Positions 1-5,913 of a DNA stretch of 7,003 nucleotides are shown here, piece by piece. Position 1 is the first letter of the stretch. Each line of letters opens with the position of its first letter. The DNA lies in the NCBI GenBank assembly GCA_003649715.1, contig QMSS01000072.1, positions 1 through 7,003 on the forward strand, in the 5' to 3' direction. The stretch is from Thermoplasmata archaeon (GTDB taxonomy: Archaea > Thermoplasmatota > E2 > DHVEG-1). The notes beneath the pieces are model-generated. The model ran no database searches. It was not told the DNA's origin and was given only the letters and a program-made list of their open reading frames with translations. Position numbers and translations under genes: made by a program.

Positions 1-56
1 CATCGAAAAATATTTCTTCTTTTGATTAATTCCTTCAACTGGTTTAGCATTTTCAT

Positions 57-91
57 CCCCTCCTGACACATCAAAAATCAGGAGGGGTTTT
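57..91 (+). terminator. Hairpin plus T-run, plus-strand terminator-like
   Basis: A perfect 10-bp stem (CCCCTCCTGA at 57-66 pairing with TCAGGAGGGG at 78-87) encloses an 11-base loop and is followed by TTTT at 88-91 in the plus direction. On the minus strand the stem is not followed by a T-run, so it points to the end of a plus-strand transcript entering from the left. All three plus frames stop within the first 66 bases (TGA 23-25, TAA 27-29, TGA 64-66), so at most a short C-terminal tail of that gene lies in the window. A converging gene pair with hypD is therefore inferred. Confidence 0.6.
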
Positions 92-131
92 AAAATTCTT
101 GACTCTCTCTCAGCTCCATATAACAATCAAC

Positions 132-155
132 ATGTATTCCCATATGTATTCCCAT
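132..155. repeat. 12-bp perfect tandem direct repeat (two copies)
   Basis: The unit ATGTATTCCCAT occurs at 132-143 and again without a gap at 144-155. It lies between the plus-strand terminator hairpin and the end of the hypD transcript, where neither neighbour needs a promoter. Its role is unknown. It may be simple slippage duplication or a protein-binding site. Confidence 0.7.
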
Positions 156-186
156 GTTTTTTTGGAATAAAAAGTGTTTTTGGATG

Positions 187-193
187 AAAAAAA
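187..193 (-). terminator. U-run terminator candidate for hypCD
   Basis: The minus strand reads seven T in a row here, about 70 bases past the hypD stop, with another T-rich run further on. Archaeal transcription commonly ends at such U-runs without a strong hairpin. A perfect 14-bp palindrome, GAAACAATTGTTTC (252-265), overlaps the hypD stop codon but lacks an adjacent T-run and is less likely to be the terminator. Confidence 0.4.
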
Positions 194-263
194 TCTTTTT
201 AGATATTATGTTACAAGTGAATGAAAGGAGCTTAACTTTTCTATTTAGTAGGAAACAATTGTT

Positions 264-1352
264 TCACACTGTTGTTTTCTTTTTGTAACGGAACTCAATG
301 TTGCAGCTGCCTTCTATACTTACCATACATGGTCCAACAGGCGTATCAGGTGTACATTTTCTTCCAAATAGAGGACAGTCTTGTGGCGATAACAGACCTC
401 TTAGTAGTTCCCCACATCTACATCCTCTTGGTTCCTTGAATTCTTTATCCCATACCTCCTGTAGTTCCTCATCATATTTCTTACGTGCATTGTATTCATC
501 AAACTCTTTTTTCAACTCTAAGCCTGATTTTGGGATAACTGGAAAGCCCCTCCATCTTTTATCTACAGGTTCAAATACTTCTTTCATTATCTCCTGCGCC
601 CTTATATTTCCATCTTTTTTTACAGCACGTGTGTACTCGTTTTCTACTAATGCATCTCTATTTTCGATCTGCCTAACAAGTAGCCACACTGCCATTATGA
701 GATCCAATGGCTCAAAACCTGCTACAACCTGTGGAATGTTGTATTCTCTAGAGATAAATTCATAGGGTTTTAGACCTATTATTGTAGATACATGTCCAGG
801 CTCAATTAATCCATCTATCCTTATCTCACCCATATCAAGAATGGTTTTCAAAGCTGGTGGAATAACACGATGGCAGCTCAGGATAGAGAAATTAGATGGC
901 AGTTTTTTTAGTAGTACAGCAGCGGTTGTAGGAGCAGTTGTTTCAAATCCGATGCCCATAAAAACAACATCCCGGCTTCTATATTTTTCTGCCAGGAATA
1001 CAGCATCTTCTATTCCATAAACAGTATGAATAGCATATCCATTCTCTCGCATGTCACGCAACGAATGTTTTTCTCCAGGAACGTTTATCATATCACCAAA
1101 TGTTGCTATTATTTTGCCATGTTCTGCCAACAGCATAATCTCCTCGATCTCCATAGGTGTTGTAACACAAACGGGACATCCAGGACCTTGTACTATATTA
1201 ACACCGCATTCTCTAAACAGATAGTCTAGACCATTTCTCACAAGTGTATCTTGATGTGTACCACATACATGCATAAATTTTAGTTTTACATCCAATTTTT
1301 TTATCTTGAAAACTATCTCCTGAGCCAGTTTTCTATCATGCAGGGAAAACAC
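264..1352 (-). CDS. hypD: [NiFe]-hydrogenase maturation protein HypD
   Basis: HypD is the iron-sulfur scaffold on which, with HypC, the Fe(CN)2CO part of the [NiFe]-hydrogenase active site is assembled from cyanide supplied by HypE/HypF; it acts in the cytoplasm. The 362-residue length is normal for the family. Signature motifs are all present: MHVCGTHQ with Cys30, GPGCPVC with Cys59 and Cys62, FGDMINVPG near 85-93, GFETTAPT near 135-142, EPGHVSTIIG near 184-193, and a cysteine-rich C-terminus (Cys311, 313, 326, 333, 342, 350) ending in the GPCMVSIEGSC type, which holds the [4Fe-4S] ligands. The start is GTG at 1352, directly abutting the hypC TAG stop, with GGAGG at 1361-1365 eight bases upstream, so translation is coupled to hypC. 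No HypE, HypF, HypA or HypB gene is visible; those partners must be elsewhere. Confidence 0.97.
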   Translation of the reverse strand: MFSLHDRKLAQEIVFKIKKLDVKLKFMHVCGTHQDTLVRNGLDYLFRECGVNIVQGPGCPVCVTTPMEIEEIMLLAEHGKIIATFGDMINVPGEKHSLRDMRENGYAIHTVYGIEDAVFLAEKYRSRDVVFMGIGFETTAPTTAAVLLKKLPSNFSILSCHRVIPPALKTILDMGEIRIDGLIEPGHVSTIIGLKPYEFISREYNIPQVVAGFEPLDLIMAVWLLVRQIENRDALVENEYTRAVKKDGNIRAQEIMKEVFEPVDKRWRGFPVIPKSGLELKKEFDEYNARKKYDEELQEVWDKEFKEPRGCRCGELLRGLLSPQDCPLFGRKCTPDTPVGPCMVSIEGSCNIEFRYKKKTTV

Positions 1353-1586
1353 CTATTTTTCCTCCCCGGCAGATAAAATGTTTCTAAACAAATCAAGTGT
1401 TTCACTAGCCTTTTTTTCATTCAACACCTGAATGGCAAAACCAGCATGAACCAAAACATAGTCTCCGACTCTGACATCTACAAGCGTAATATTGACTCTA
1501 CGTTTCGTGCCATCACCATAGTCTATGACCGCATATTCTTTTTTACGATCGATATCTATTATTTTACCTGGGACAGCTAAACACAC
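1353..1586 (-). CDS. hypC: Hydrogenase maturation chaperone HypC
   Basis: HypC is a small chaperone that carries the Fe(CN)2CO unit with HypD and delivers it to the hydrogenase large-subunit precursor. I place the start at the GTG at 1586, giving 77 residues beginning MCLAVPGKI, because family members start with Met-Cys and the N-terminal cysteine (Cys2) is the working residue. An upstream in-frame GTG at 1607 would bury this cysteine behind seven extra residues and would lie upstream of the predicted transcript start. The OB-fold-like core is recognisable, including VGDYVLVHAGFAI, the usual family block, followed by a helical tail. No ribosome-binding site precedes the GTG; the TATA box centred about 27 bases upstream implies a leaderless mRNA starting at or next to the start codon. 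It is the first gene of a two-gene operon with hypD. Confidence 0.95.
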   Translation of the reverse strand: MCLAVPGKIIDIDRKKEYAVIDYGDGTKRRVNITLVDVRVGDYVLVHAGFAIQVLNEKKASETLDLFRNILSAGEEK

Positions 1587-1607
1587 AGGTAGTGGAATAT
1601 CAAACAC

Positions 1608-1617
1608 ATATTATAAA
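1608..1617 (-). promoter_or_regulatory. TATA box of the hypCD operon
   Basis: The minus strand reads TTTATAATAT, close to the archaeal TATA consensus. The centre of TTTATAAT (1610-1617) lies about 27 bases upstream of the GTG at 1586, the usual distance to an archaeal transcription start, which supports leaderless transcription of hypC. The upstream BRE position is only weakly purine-rich. Confidence 0.6.
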
Positions 1618-1640
1618 CATATCCTCTTCCTTCTATCTTC

Positions 1641-1664
1641 TGTTTGAAAAAATTATTTCAAACA
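1641..1664. promoter_or_regulatory. Perfect 9-bp inverted repeat, candidate hypCD operator
   Basis: TGTTTGAAA (1641-1649) and TTTCAAACA (1656-1664) are perfect inverted copies separated by six bases. The dyad centre is about 66 bases upstream of the predicted hypC transcript start and just upstream of the TATA/BRE region, a place where archaeal activators or winged-helix regulators bind. A second perfect palindrome, TTGTATACAA, lies at 1679-1688. The element could instead be part of the end of the upstream operon, since its minus strand contains T6. Confidence 0.45.
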
Positions 1665-1716
1665 TAGTAAAAAACAGTTTGTATACAATACAATCCTCCT
1701 TTAGGGCAAAGAAGAC

Positions 1717-1723
1717 AAAAAAA
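1717..1723 (-). terminator. U-run terminator after the exporter operon
   Basis: The minus strand has seven T in a row about 20 bases past the TAA of the exporter gene. This fits an archaeal U-run terminator that separates the six-gene operon from hypCD. Confidence 0.45.
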
Positions 1724-1743
1724 TGGGTTATTCTTTTTTTATG

Positions 1744-2787
1744 TTACATACCTAGGAGATAGAGAGGGATGCACACGGCTAATGCAAAAAAGAGATTAAA
1801 CATTTTGATTAAAACAGAATCCCTAATAGTGTAGGATAGAAGAGGAAGCAATCCATGTCCATCCTGCACAATAGAACTGATAAGAAGTACTGAAAATGGA
1901 ATAAGACCATTGGCAAACATAAAAACAAATATAAAATGTGGACCGGACTCAGGGATTAGACCCACAAGAGCACCTATAACTAGAACCAAACCCAGGTTTG
2001 TCTTTACAAAACCATTTAGATCCCAGTATTGAAGACCAACATCTACAAAAAGCAAGGCAAAGAATGTCCAGAGGAATATCCTCCACACATGTTTTTTGAC
2101 AATATGACTCCAAATATGATCCCTTAGATAATGTTCTGAGACAACTAAAATAATCACTATCGAAACAACAGATAGAGATAAAAGAATGATTCTTTCAGGC
2201 TCATCCCAGCTCCAAGTCTGAGGCCCCCAAAGACCACTTATATTGAGAAGTATCAGAAAAACAAAAACAGCGATCAACACGCTTCTAAGGGGAGAAAAAC
2301 TTGAAAAGGATTTCGGGAAAGAGAATTGAAAATAATGTTTCTCATCCATATCATGTATTGTTTGAAGATCACATTCCTCACATGGAACAATTCTAAAAAA
2401 AACCACAATTCTGTCTGCTATCCACGCACCAACTATTCCAAGCAGAAATAACAATATGAAAAGCATCAATGCCTCCTTTGGAAACAAACTAAGCATAACA
2501 AATGCCTCATCTCCTGAGGTAGCAATCATACCACCAACTATAGCACCAAAAGATAAAAGACCATGAACATAAAAGGAAACATTCATAAAGGAGCCAAGAC
2601 AACCTGGTGTAGAACCAAGAAATGACGCCATAATATACTGCCGCATCCTGCCTCCTCTAACAGTTTTCTCCATTTTCCCTCTCGTTAAAACATTCAGATA
2701 GTCCACAAGAAGCATCATAGTGAAAACAAAAACTGTTATCATTACAGCACGAGTAGTTATACCCCATATGGAGGAAAACTCAAACAT
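1744..2787 (-). CDS. Putative 10TM heavy-metal/metalloid exporter (ArsP_2, PF11449-like)
   Basis: A 347-residue polytopic membrane protein of the family annotated as putative 10TM heavy-metal exporter or arsenic efflux protein; the true substrate of the family is poorly established. Two halves carry related signatures: GSTPGCLGSF with a downstream TSGDEAF (residues 58-96), and GLIPESGPHF with a downstream VQDGHGLLPL (276-317). Both have the G-x-x-P pattern followed by an acidic D-containing helix start, which indicates internal duplication. Hydrophobic segments are seen near 10-30, 52-70, 76-92, 104-130, 166-186, 200-217, 236-252, 264-280, 284-305 and 328-346. A central hydrophilic loop holds Cys136-Glu-Glu-Cys139 plus His145 and His151, a possible metal site. 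The ATG start overlaps the end of the preceding permease gene by 8 bases and is preceded by GGTGG. It is the last gene of the operon. Confidence 0.8.
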   Translation of the reverse strand: MFEFSSIWGITTRAVMITVFVFTMMLLVDYLNVLTRGKMEKTVRGGRMRQYIMASFLGSTPGCLGSFMNVSFYVHGLLSFGAIVGGMIATSGDEAFVMLSLFPKEALMLFILLFLLGIVGAWIADRIVVFFRIVPCEECDLQTIHDMDEKHYFQFSFPKSFSSFSPLRSVLIAVFVFLILLNISGLWGPQTWSWDEPERIILLSLSVVSIVIILVVSEHYLRDHIWSHIVKKHVWRIFLWTFFALLFVDVGLQYWDLNGFVKTNLGLVLVIGALVGLIPESGPHFIFVFMFANGLIPFSVLLISSIVQDGHGLLPLLSYTIRDSVLIKMFNLFFALAVCIPLYLLGM

Positions 2788-3325
2788 TTAATTCCACCAA
2801 CCCCCGATGCACCAGCATTTCTACAATCTTTCCCTCAACAACAGATACCATAATCATATAAACCAAAAGTATAACAACAAAGACTGGGCCGAAATAAAAA
2901 ATCATAACAGGCAATAAAGGAATCTTTATCGCTCGGTTATACAAAAAAACAGTGATTAAACCATTTCTCATACCATATTCCCTAAGATTTTTTAGAAATG
3001 GATACCAAACGTATATAGAGCCATGACTGAGAATCCCCATTGCTATCGCTAGAATCCATCCTTTTACCCCGGATTCAACACCTAGATGCTCTGACACTGT
3101 TTTTGGCTTTAAGAAATAATTGGAAAAACCCATAATGATTATAACTAAGATCAATACAGGTAGGATTTGTACAAATATAGCTAGAACTGACTGAAGAGAT
3201 CTATACATATTTTCAGGGCTGAAGAGAGATAAAACAATATACAGTATTAGAACAAAACATAGGAAATAAAAACCAGAATACAGTGTTCTATTCTTCTGCC
3301 GTTTTATTTCCCCGTTTTTTGTCAG
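2780..3325 (-). CDS. Half-size permease, ArsP_1/COG0701-like (second half), probable CTG start
   Basis: A membrane protein of the predicted permease family PF03773, probably working with the preceding half permease as a split transporter. The recognisable core includes GVESGVKGWI, GILSHGSIYVWYPFL and FLYNRAIKIPLLPVMIFYFG, typical of archaeal half permeases. The first ATG (3208) would give only 142 residues and has no ribosome-binding site. The same frame stays open upstream and encodes a basic stretch (KNGEIKRQKNR) followed by a hydrophobic helix (FYFLCFVLILYIVLSLF), as expected for an N-in first membrane segment. That frame has no ATG, GTG or TTG between its preceding stop (TAG at 3383-3385) and 3208. 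I choose CTG at 3325 (181 residues) because it overlaps the previous stop as CTGA and lies seven bases after GAGG within AGAGGTGG. About five membrane segments result. A sequence error at the start codon is the alternative. Confidence 0.75.
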   Translation of the reverse strand: MTKNGEIKRQKNRTLYSGFYFLCFVLILYIVLSLFSPENMYRSLQSVLAIFVQILPVLILVIIIMGFSNYFLKPKTVSEHLGVESGVKGWILAIAMGILSHGSIYVWYPFLKNLREYGMRNGLITVFLYNRAIKIPLLPVMIFYFGPVFVVILLVYMIMVSVVEGKIVEMLVHRGLVELNV

Positions 3326-3783
3326 ATAACCACCTCTATTGTCAAAACAGTTGCTATTGACACTAAGATTGCAAAAAGAAAACTAAACCCATTTCTTACA
3401 ACTGCAAATCTTTTTCCAAGAATAGCTGCCTCTGCTGGGAGCTGAACAATCCCTACAGTGACCCATGCCACTATAAATGCTGTGACAGCAAAAAGACTAA
3501 CCCCATCTTTTAGCAGCTCTCCACCAATAACATAGCTTGTAATTGGATTTCCTGTAAGAATACTGCCAAGAGAAGAACCTATCAATGTATCTCTAAGTGG
3601 CTCGCCTGTGAAAACAGATGTTATCATCTGAGGTGAAACAAATGTTTTAAATAAACCTAGGAGTAGAATAACACCGAGTAACACCGGGAAAGCTGATATA
3701 AAACTCTTAAATGCTTTATAGAAGGAAATCGCAAGGAATCCTATCCTATTCTCTATCTTCTTATCATTACTATTCTTATCCAT
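3322..3783 (-). CDS. Half-size permease, ArsP_1/COG0701-like (first half)
   Basis: A 153-residue membrane protein matching one half of the predicted permease family PF03773, which includes ArsP-type exporters. After a charged, Asn/Lys-rich N-terminus (about residues 1-14) there are about four membrane segments: near 28-49, 66-88, 95-118 and 130-152. Recognisable family blocks are SILTGNPITSYVIGGELL and AWVTVGIVQLPAEAAIL, followed by GKRFAVVRNG. Full-length family members combine two such bundles in one chain; here the second bundle is encoded by the next gene, so the pair probably forms one heteromeric transporter. The start is ATG at 3783 with GGAG seven bases upstream, 25 bases after the OsmC-type gene. 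The TGA stop overlaps the proposed CTG start of the second half. The substrate cannot be read from the sequence. Confidence 0.85.
   Translation of the reverse strand: MDKNSNDKKIENRIGFLAISFYKAFKSFISAFPVLLGVILLLGLFKTFVSPQMITSVFTGEPLRDTLIGSSLGSILTGNPITSYVIGGELLKDGVSLFAVTAFIVAWVTVGIVQLPAEAAILGKRFAVVRNGFSFLFAILVSIATVLTIEVVI
3330..3337 (-). promoter_or_regulatory. Ribosome-binding site deciding a non-ATG start
   Basis: The minus strand reads AGAGGTGG inside the last codons of the first permease half. GAGG ends seven bases before CTG at 3325, ideal spacing, while the downstream ATG at 3208 has no such motif. Some of these bases are constrained by the upstream protein's C-terminus, so the match could partly be chance. 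Confidence 0.5.
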
Positions 3784-3808
3784 AAATAATCTCCTGTAGA
3801 TCTCTTTC

Positions 3809-4222
3809 TTATTTTAAGATTTGATAGGAATATGTTAATTCCGCAGCTTTCCTCAACATTGCAGATATAGGACAATATTTCTCCTGCGAGAGCTCTATCG
3901 CTCTCTCTACATCTCTCTCCTGTATGTTATCACCGCCTATGAGGTATTCAATATGGATCTTTGTAAAAATCTTTGGATGCTCCTCTGCTCTCTCTGCCCT
4001 TAACTTAACTTCAAATTTTTTTAGAGTTACACGCTTTTTTTGAAGAATCGCAACAACATCACTTGCAGTGCATGTACCCAATGCTATAAGAAGCAATTCC
4101 ATGGGACGGGAGGCAGCCTCAGAGCCGAAAAACTGCTTTGGACCATCTACTGTTATCCAATGATTGCTATCCGCCTTTGCAATAAATGTTAGACCTTTAA
4201 CTTGTTTTATTTCTGCCTCCAT
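3809..4222 (-). CDS. OsmC/YhfA-family redox protein
   Basis: OsmC-family proteins are cytoplasmic, obligate-dimer thiol proteins; the OsmC/Ohr members reduce organic hydroperoxides, while the role of YhfA-like members is less clear. The 137-residue length is typical. The two hallmark cysteines are present: Cys51 at the start of the long helix in RPMELLLIALGTCTASDVVAIL (positions 39-60) and Cys117 in SQEKYCPISAML. Arg39 and Glu42 precede the first cysteine as in active family members. The start is ATG at 4222, preceded by AGGTGA, in which the TGA is the stop codon of the radical SAM gene; only four bases separate stop and start, so translation is coupled. Its place between a radical SAM enzyme and permeases suggests it handles a reactive thiol or selenium/arsenic-type intermediate, or protects the iron-sulfur enzyme; this is inference. 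Confidence 0.88.
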   Translation of the reverse strand: MEAEIKQVKGLTFIAKADSNHWITVDGPKQFFGSEAASRPMELLLIALGTCTASDVVAILQKKRVTLKKFEVKLRAERAEEHPKIFTKIHIEYLIGGDNIQERDVERAIELSQEKYCPISAMLRKAAELTYSYQILK

Positions 4223-4226
4223 AATC

Positions 4227-5186
4227 TCACCTTTTTTTATTATCCAATTTTTTAAACAGATTTCGCATATAGAACTTCTTGTTTCTATATCTTACTTCTA
4301 CGAGTTCTTTTTCACTTTTAAGTCTTTCAACTATATCCCAGTCGGCATCTGCTTTTCTAAGTAACTCTTCCAAACTATCCTCTCTAATTGGATGAACAGA
4401 TGCTATGCTAAGTATATCCTCTTTTATATCACCTGTAGAGGTGAACTTATTCTCCTCATGTTCGATTAGATATTCCACATCAATACCTCTCTCTTTAAAA
4501 ATACGATAAGCCTTATTTAGAGAGAGCCTCCCTGGTATATTAACCCATTTCTCAGCAGGAGGTCTGATTGGAATAGAAATATAACTTTTATCTGCAGATA
4601 ACTCTGCGATAAAATCAGCTGTATCCCTCAGATTTTTCTCGTCATCATTTACTCTGTCTACCAGCATAGTTTCTGTGTAAATACGTCCATTAAAATCTTT
4701 TCTGAATCTAAGTATTCCATCCAATATTTTTTTGAGGTTTATAGAGGGATGCGGCCTGTTTATCTTCCTCCAGATTTTTTCATCTACTGTATCAATCTTA
4801 ATAGAAACCAGATCTGCATTCCTCACATCATCCCTTACATTCTTCCTCCATAAAAGGGAGGAATTGGTGATAACAGCAATCTTTATATCCAAAGATATGA
4901 GCTTCTTTATTTCCCTACCAAGATTGATATCCAAAGTTGGTTCTCCATCGGGAACAAAGGTTAGATAGTCTATATGCTCTTTTCTATTTTCAGCCTCCTC
5001 TACTTTCCCTTCGACCTCTTTAAACAATTCATTTGGTTTGTAAAATGCTTCTCTTTTAACTCTCATCCTAATGGTTCTTCCAAGCTGACAATATATACAA
5101 GAATAACTGCAGATCTTTGGTGGAATATTGTTTATTCCCAGACTTCTACCCAGTCTTCTTGAGGGAACTGGGCCAAAAGCGATCAT
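4227..5186 (-). CDS. Radical SAM protein, COG0731-type (function unknown)
   Basis: A 319-residue radical SAM enzyme. The [4Fe-4S] motif is C-x3-C-x2-C at Cys26, Cys30 and Cys33 (CSYSCIYCQLGRT), preceded by the FGPVPSRRLGRSLG block typical of this family. PDGEPTLD at about 79-86 is the GGE-like SAM-binding region, and later strands include AVITNSS and SIKIDTVDEKIW. The C-terminal 60-70 residues look like a small winged-helix-like domain (ILSIASVHPIREDSLEELL). COG0731 is often labelled as tRNA wyosine synthase, but this protein is the short form and lacks TYW1-specific features that I can recognise, so the reaction is unknown. I start it at ATG 5186, where ATGA overlaps the methyltransferase stop and GGGGAG lies five bases upstream; GTG at 5192 lies within that motif and would add only two residues. 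It is the second gene of the operon. Confidence 0.88.
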   Translation of the reverse strand: MIAFGPVPSRRLGRSLGINNIPPKICSYSCIYCQLGRTIRMRVKREAFYKPNELFKEVEGKVEEAENRKEHIDYLTFVPDGEPTLDINLGREIKKLISLDIKIAVITNSSLLWRKNVRDDVRNADLVSIKIDTVDEKIWRKINRPHPSINLKKILDGILRFRKDFNGRIYTETMLVDRVNDDEKNLRDTADFIAELSADKSYISIPIRPPAEKWVNIPGRLSLNKAYRIFKERGIDVEYLIEHEENKFTSTGDIKEDILSIASVHPIREDSLEELLRKADADWDIVERLKSEKELVEVRYRNKKFYMRNLFKKLDNKKR

Positions 5187-5827
5187 TGCCACTCCCCTTC
5201 TGAGAAAGCTTTGTCTGCCCTTATAACAACAAAGCTTCCTCTTCCATAACCCCTCTCCACATGATTTATCTCACTACTCTGCAGGAATACCGTCTGTTTG
5301 ATCATAGAAATCTTAAAACCATATCTACTCAAAAGATCCATAACCTCTTCCGTTGAGTAGAAAGTAGCAGACTTATAAAACTTGCTTTTCTCTCTTTTTA
5401 GCTGATAACGTATTCCCAACTCGCTCTCTCTATCCACAAAACCAACTATGATAAAACCCTGTGGTTTCAGAACTCTATAGACTTCTCTAAGAGACATTGG
5501 TAAATCATCAACGAAACAGATTGTTGTGATCATAAGAGCAAAATCAAAAGATTTGTCTTTGAATGGTAGATTTTCAGCTACAGCTCTACAAACTTGTACA
5601 CCTTTTTCTCTGGATATTTCTGTCATTTTTCTGGAGGGGTCAATACCAACCTTTATTTTGAGTGGAACAGCAAATCTGCCTGTACCGATGCCGATTTCAA
5701 CACCAAATCTCCCAGTGGGGATCAAGTTTTTTATGACATTAAGTTCTGCCAGGTAGATTTCTCGGTTTCTGTCAAACCATTTATCATATTCTCTGCTGTG
5801 TCTTTCAAATGGTTCAATTCTTGCCAT
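5183..5827 (-). CDS. Class I SAM-dependent methyltransferase, Methyltransf_11-like
   Basis: A 214-residue Rossmann-fold methyltransferase and the first gene of the operon. Motif I is VEIGIGTGRF at residues 43-52, the acidic ribose-binding residue is in GIDPS (Asp63), the next loop is AENLPFKDKSFDFAL (84-98), and VLKPQGFIIVGFVD (119-132) is the usual later motif. The N-terminal FERHSREYDKWF block is shared by a set of uncharacterised archaeal and bacterial methyltransferases. Only two cysteines are present (Cys80, Cys104), without the cysteine set expected of arsenite methyltransferase ArsM, so ArsM is unlikely. ATG at 5827 is chosen because GAGGG lies eight bases upstream; TTG at 5842 would overlap that motif. 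The substrate is unknown; the operon suggests a small molecule later handled by the radical SAM enzyme or the exporters. Confidence 0.85.
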   Translation of the reverse strand: MARIEPFERHSREYDKWFDRNREIYLAELNVIKNLIPTGRFGVEIGIGTGRFAVPLKIKVGIDPSRKMTEISREKGVQVCRAVAENLPFKDKSFDFALMITTICFVDDLPMSLREVYRVLKPQGFIIVGFVDRESELGIRYQLKREKSKFYKSATFYSTEEVMDLLSRYGFKISMIKQTVFLQSSEINHVERGYGRGSFVVIRADKAFSEGEWQ

Positions 5828-5873
5828 AAGTAGATCCCTCAAGTTCTAGATTTCTCTCACCATGACATCAATG

Positions 5874-5882
5874 ACATATAGT
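5874..5882 (-). promoter_or_regulatory. Possible TATA box of the six-gene operon
   Basis: The minus strand reads AACTATATG in the 86-base gap upstream of the methyltransferase start. A transcript start about 26 bases downstream would leave a leader of roughly 25 bases that contains the GAGGG ribosome-binding site. The match is modest, and read-through from the DUF488-type gene is possible since no T-run terminator lies between them. Confidence 0.3.
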
Positions 5883-5913
5883 TAGTTCGGAGGATATGCG
5901 GTGTCTTCGTTTA

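Noticed and set aside
1..66. C-terminal end of a plus-strand gene at the left edge
   Set aside because: The hairpin terminator suggests one, but three frames stop at different points within 66 bases and none can be chosen from so few codons.
90..155. Minus-strand 21-codon frame with MGIHMGIH start made by the 12-bp tandem repeat
   Set aside because: No ribosome-binding site or promoter, very short, and it runs into the terminator hairpin.
252..265. 14-bp palindrome GAAACAATTGTTTC as operator or terminator
   Set aside because: It overlaps the hypD stop codon, gives only a 5-bp stem with AATT loop, and no T-run or promoter adjoins it.
298..765. Plus-strand open frame of 155 codons inside hypD
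   Set aside because: It is antisense to hypD, whose motifs are unmistakable; its composition is Ser/Thr-rich shadow sequence without family features.
1694..1703. Strong AAAGGAGGAT-like ribosome-binding sequence on the minus strand between the two operons
   Set aside because: Only frames of about 11-12 codons beginning with TTG follow it; it lies well upstream of the hypC promoter and no supported gene uses it.
4227..5186. Naming the radical SAM protein as tRNA wyosine synthase TYW1
   Set aside because: COG0731 groups them, but the C-x3-C-x2-C short form with FGPVPSRRLG and a winged-helix-like tail lacks recognisable TYW1-specific regions.
5183..5827. Arsenite methyltransferase ArsM identity for the methyltransferase
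   Set aside because: Only Cys80 and Cys104 are present and the ArsM cysteine pattern and C-terminal domain are absent; a generic class I methyltransferase is the safe call.
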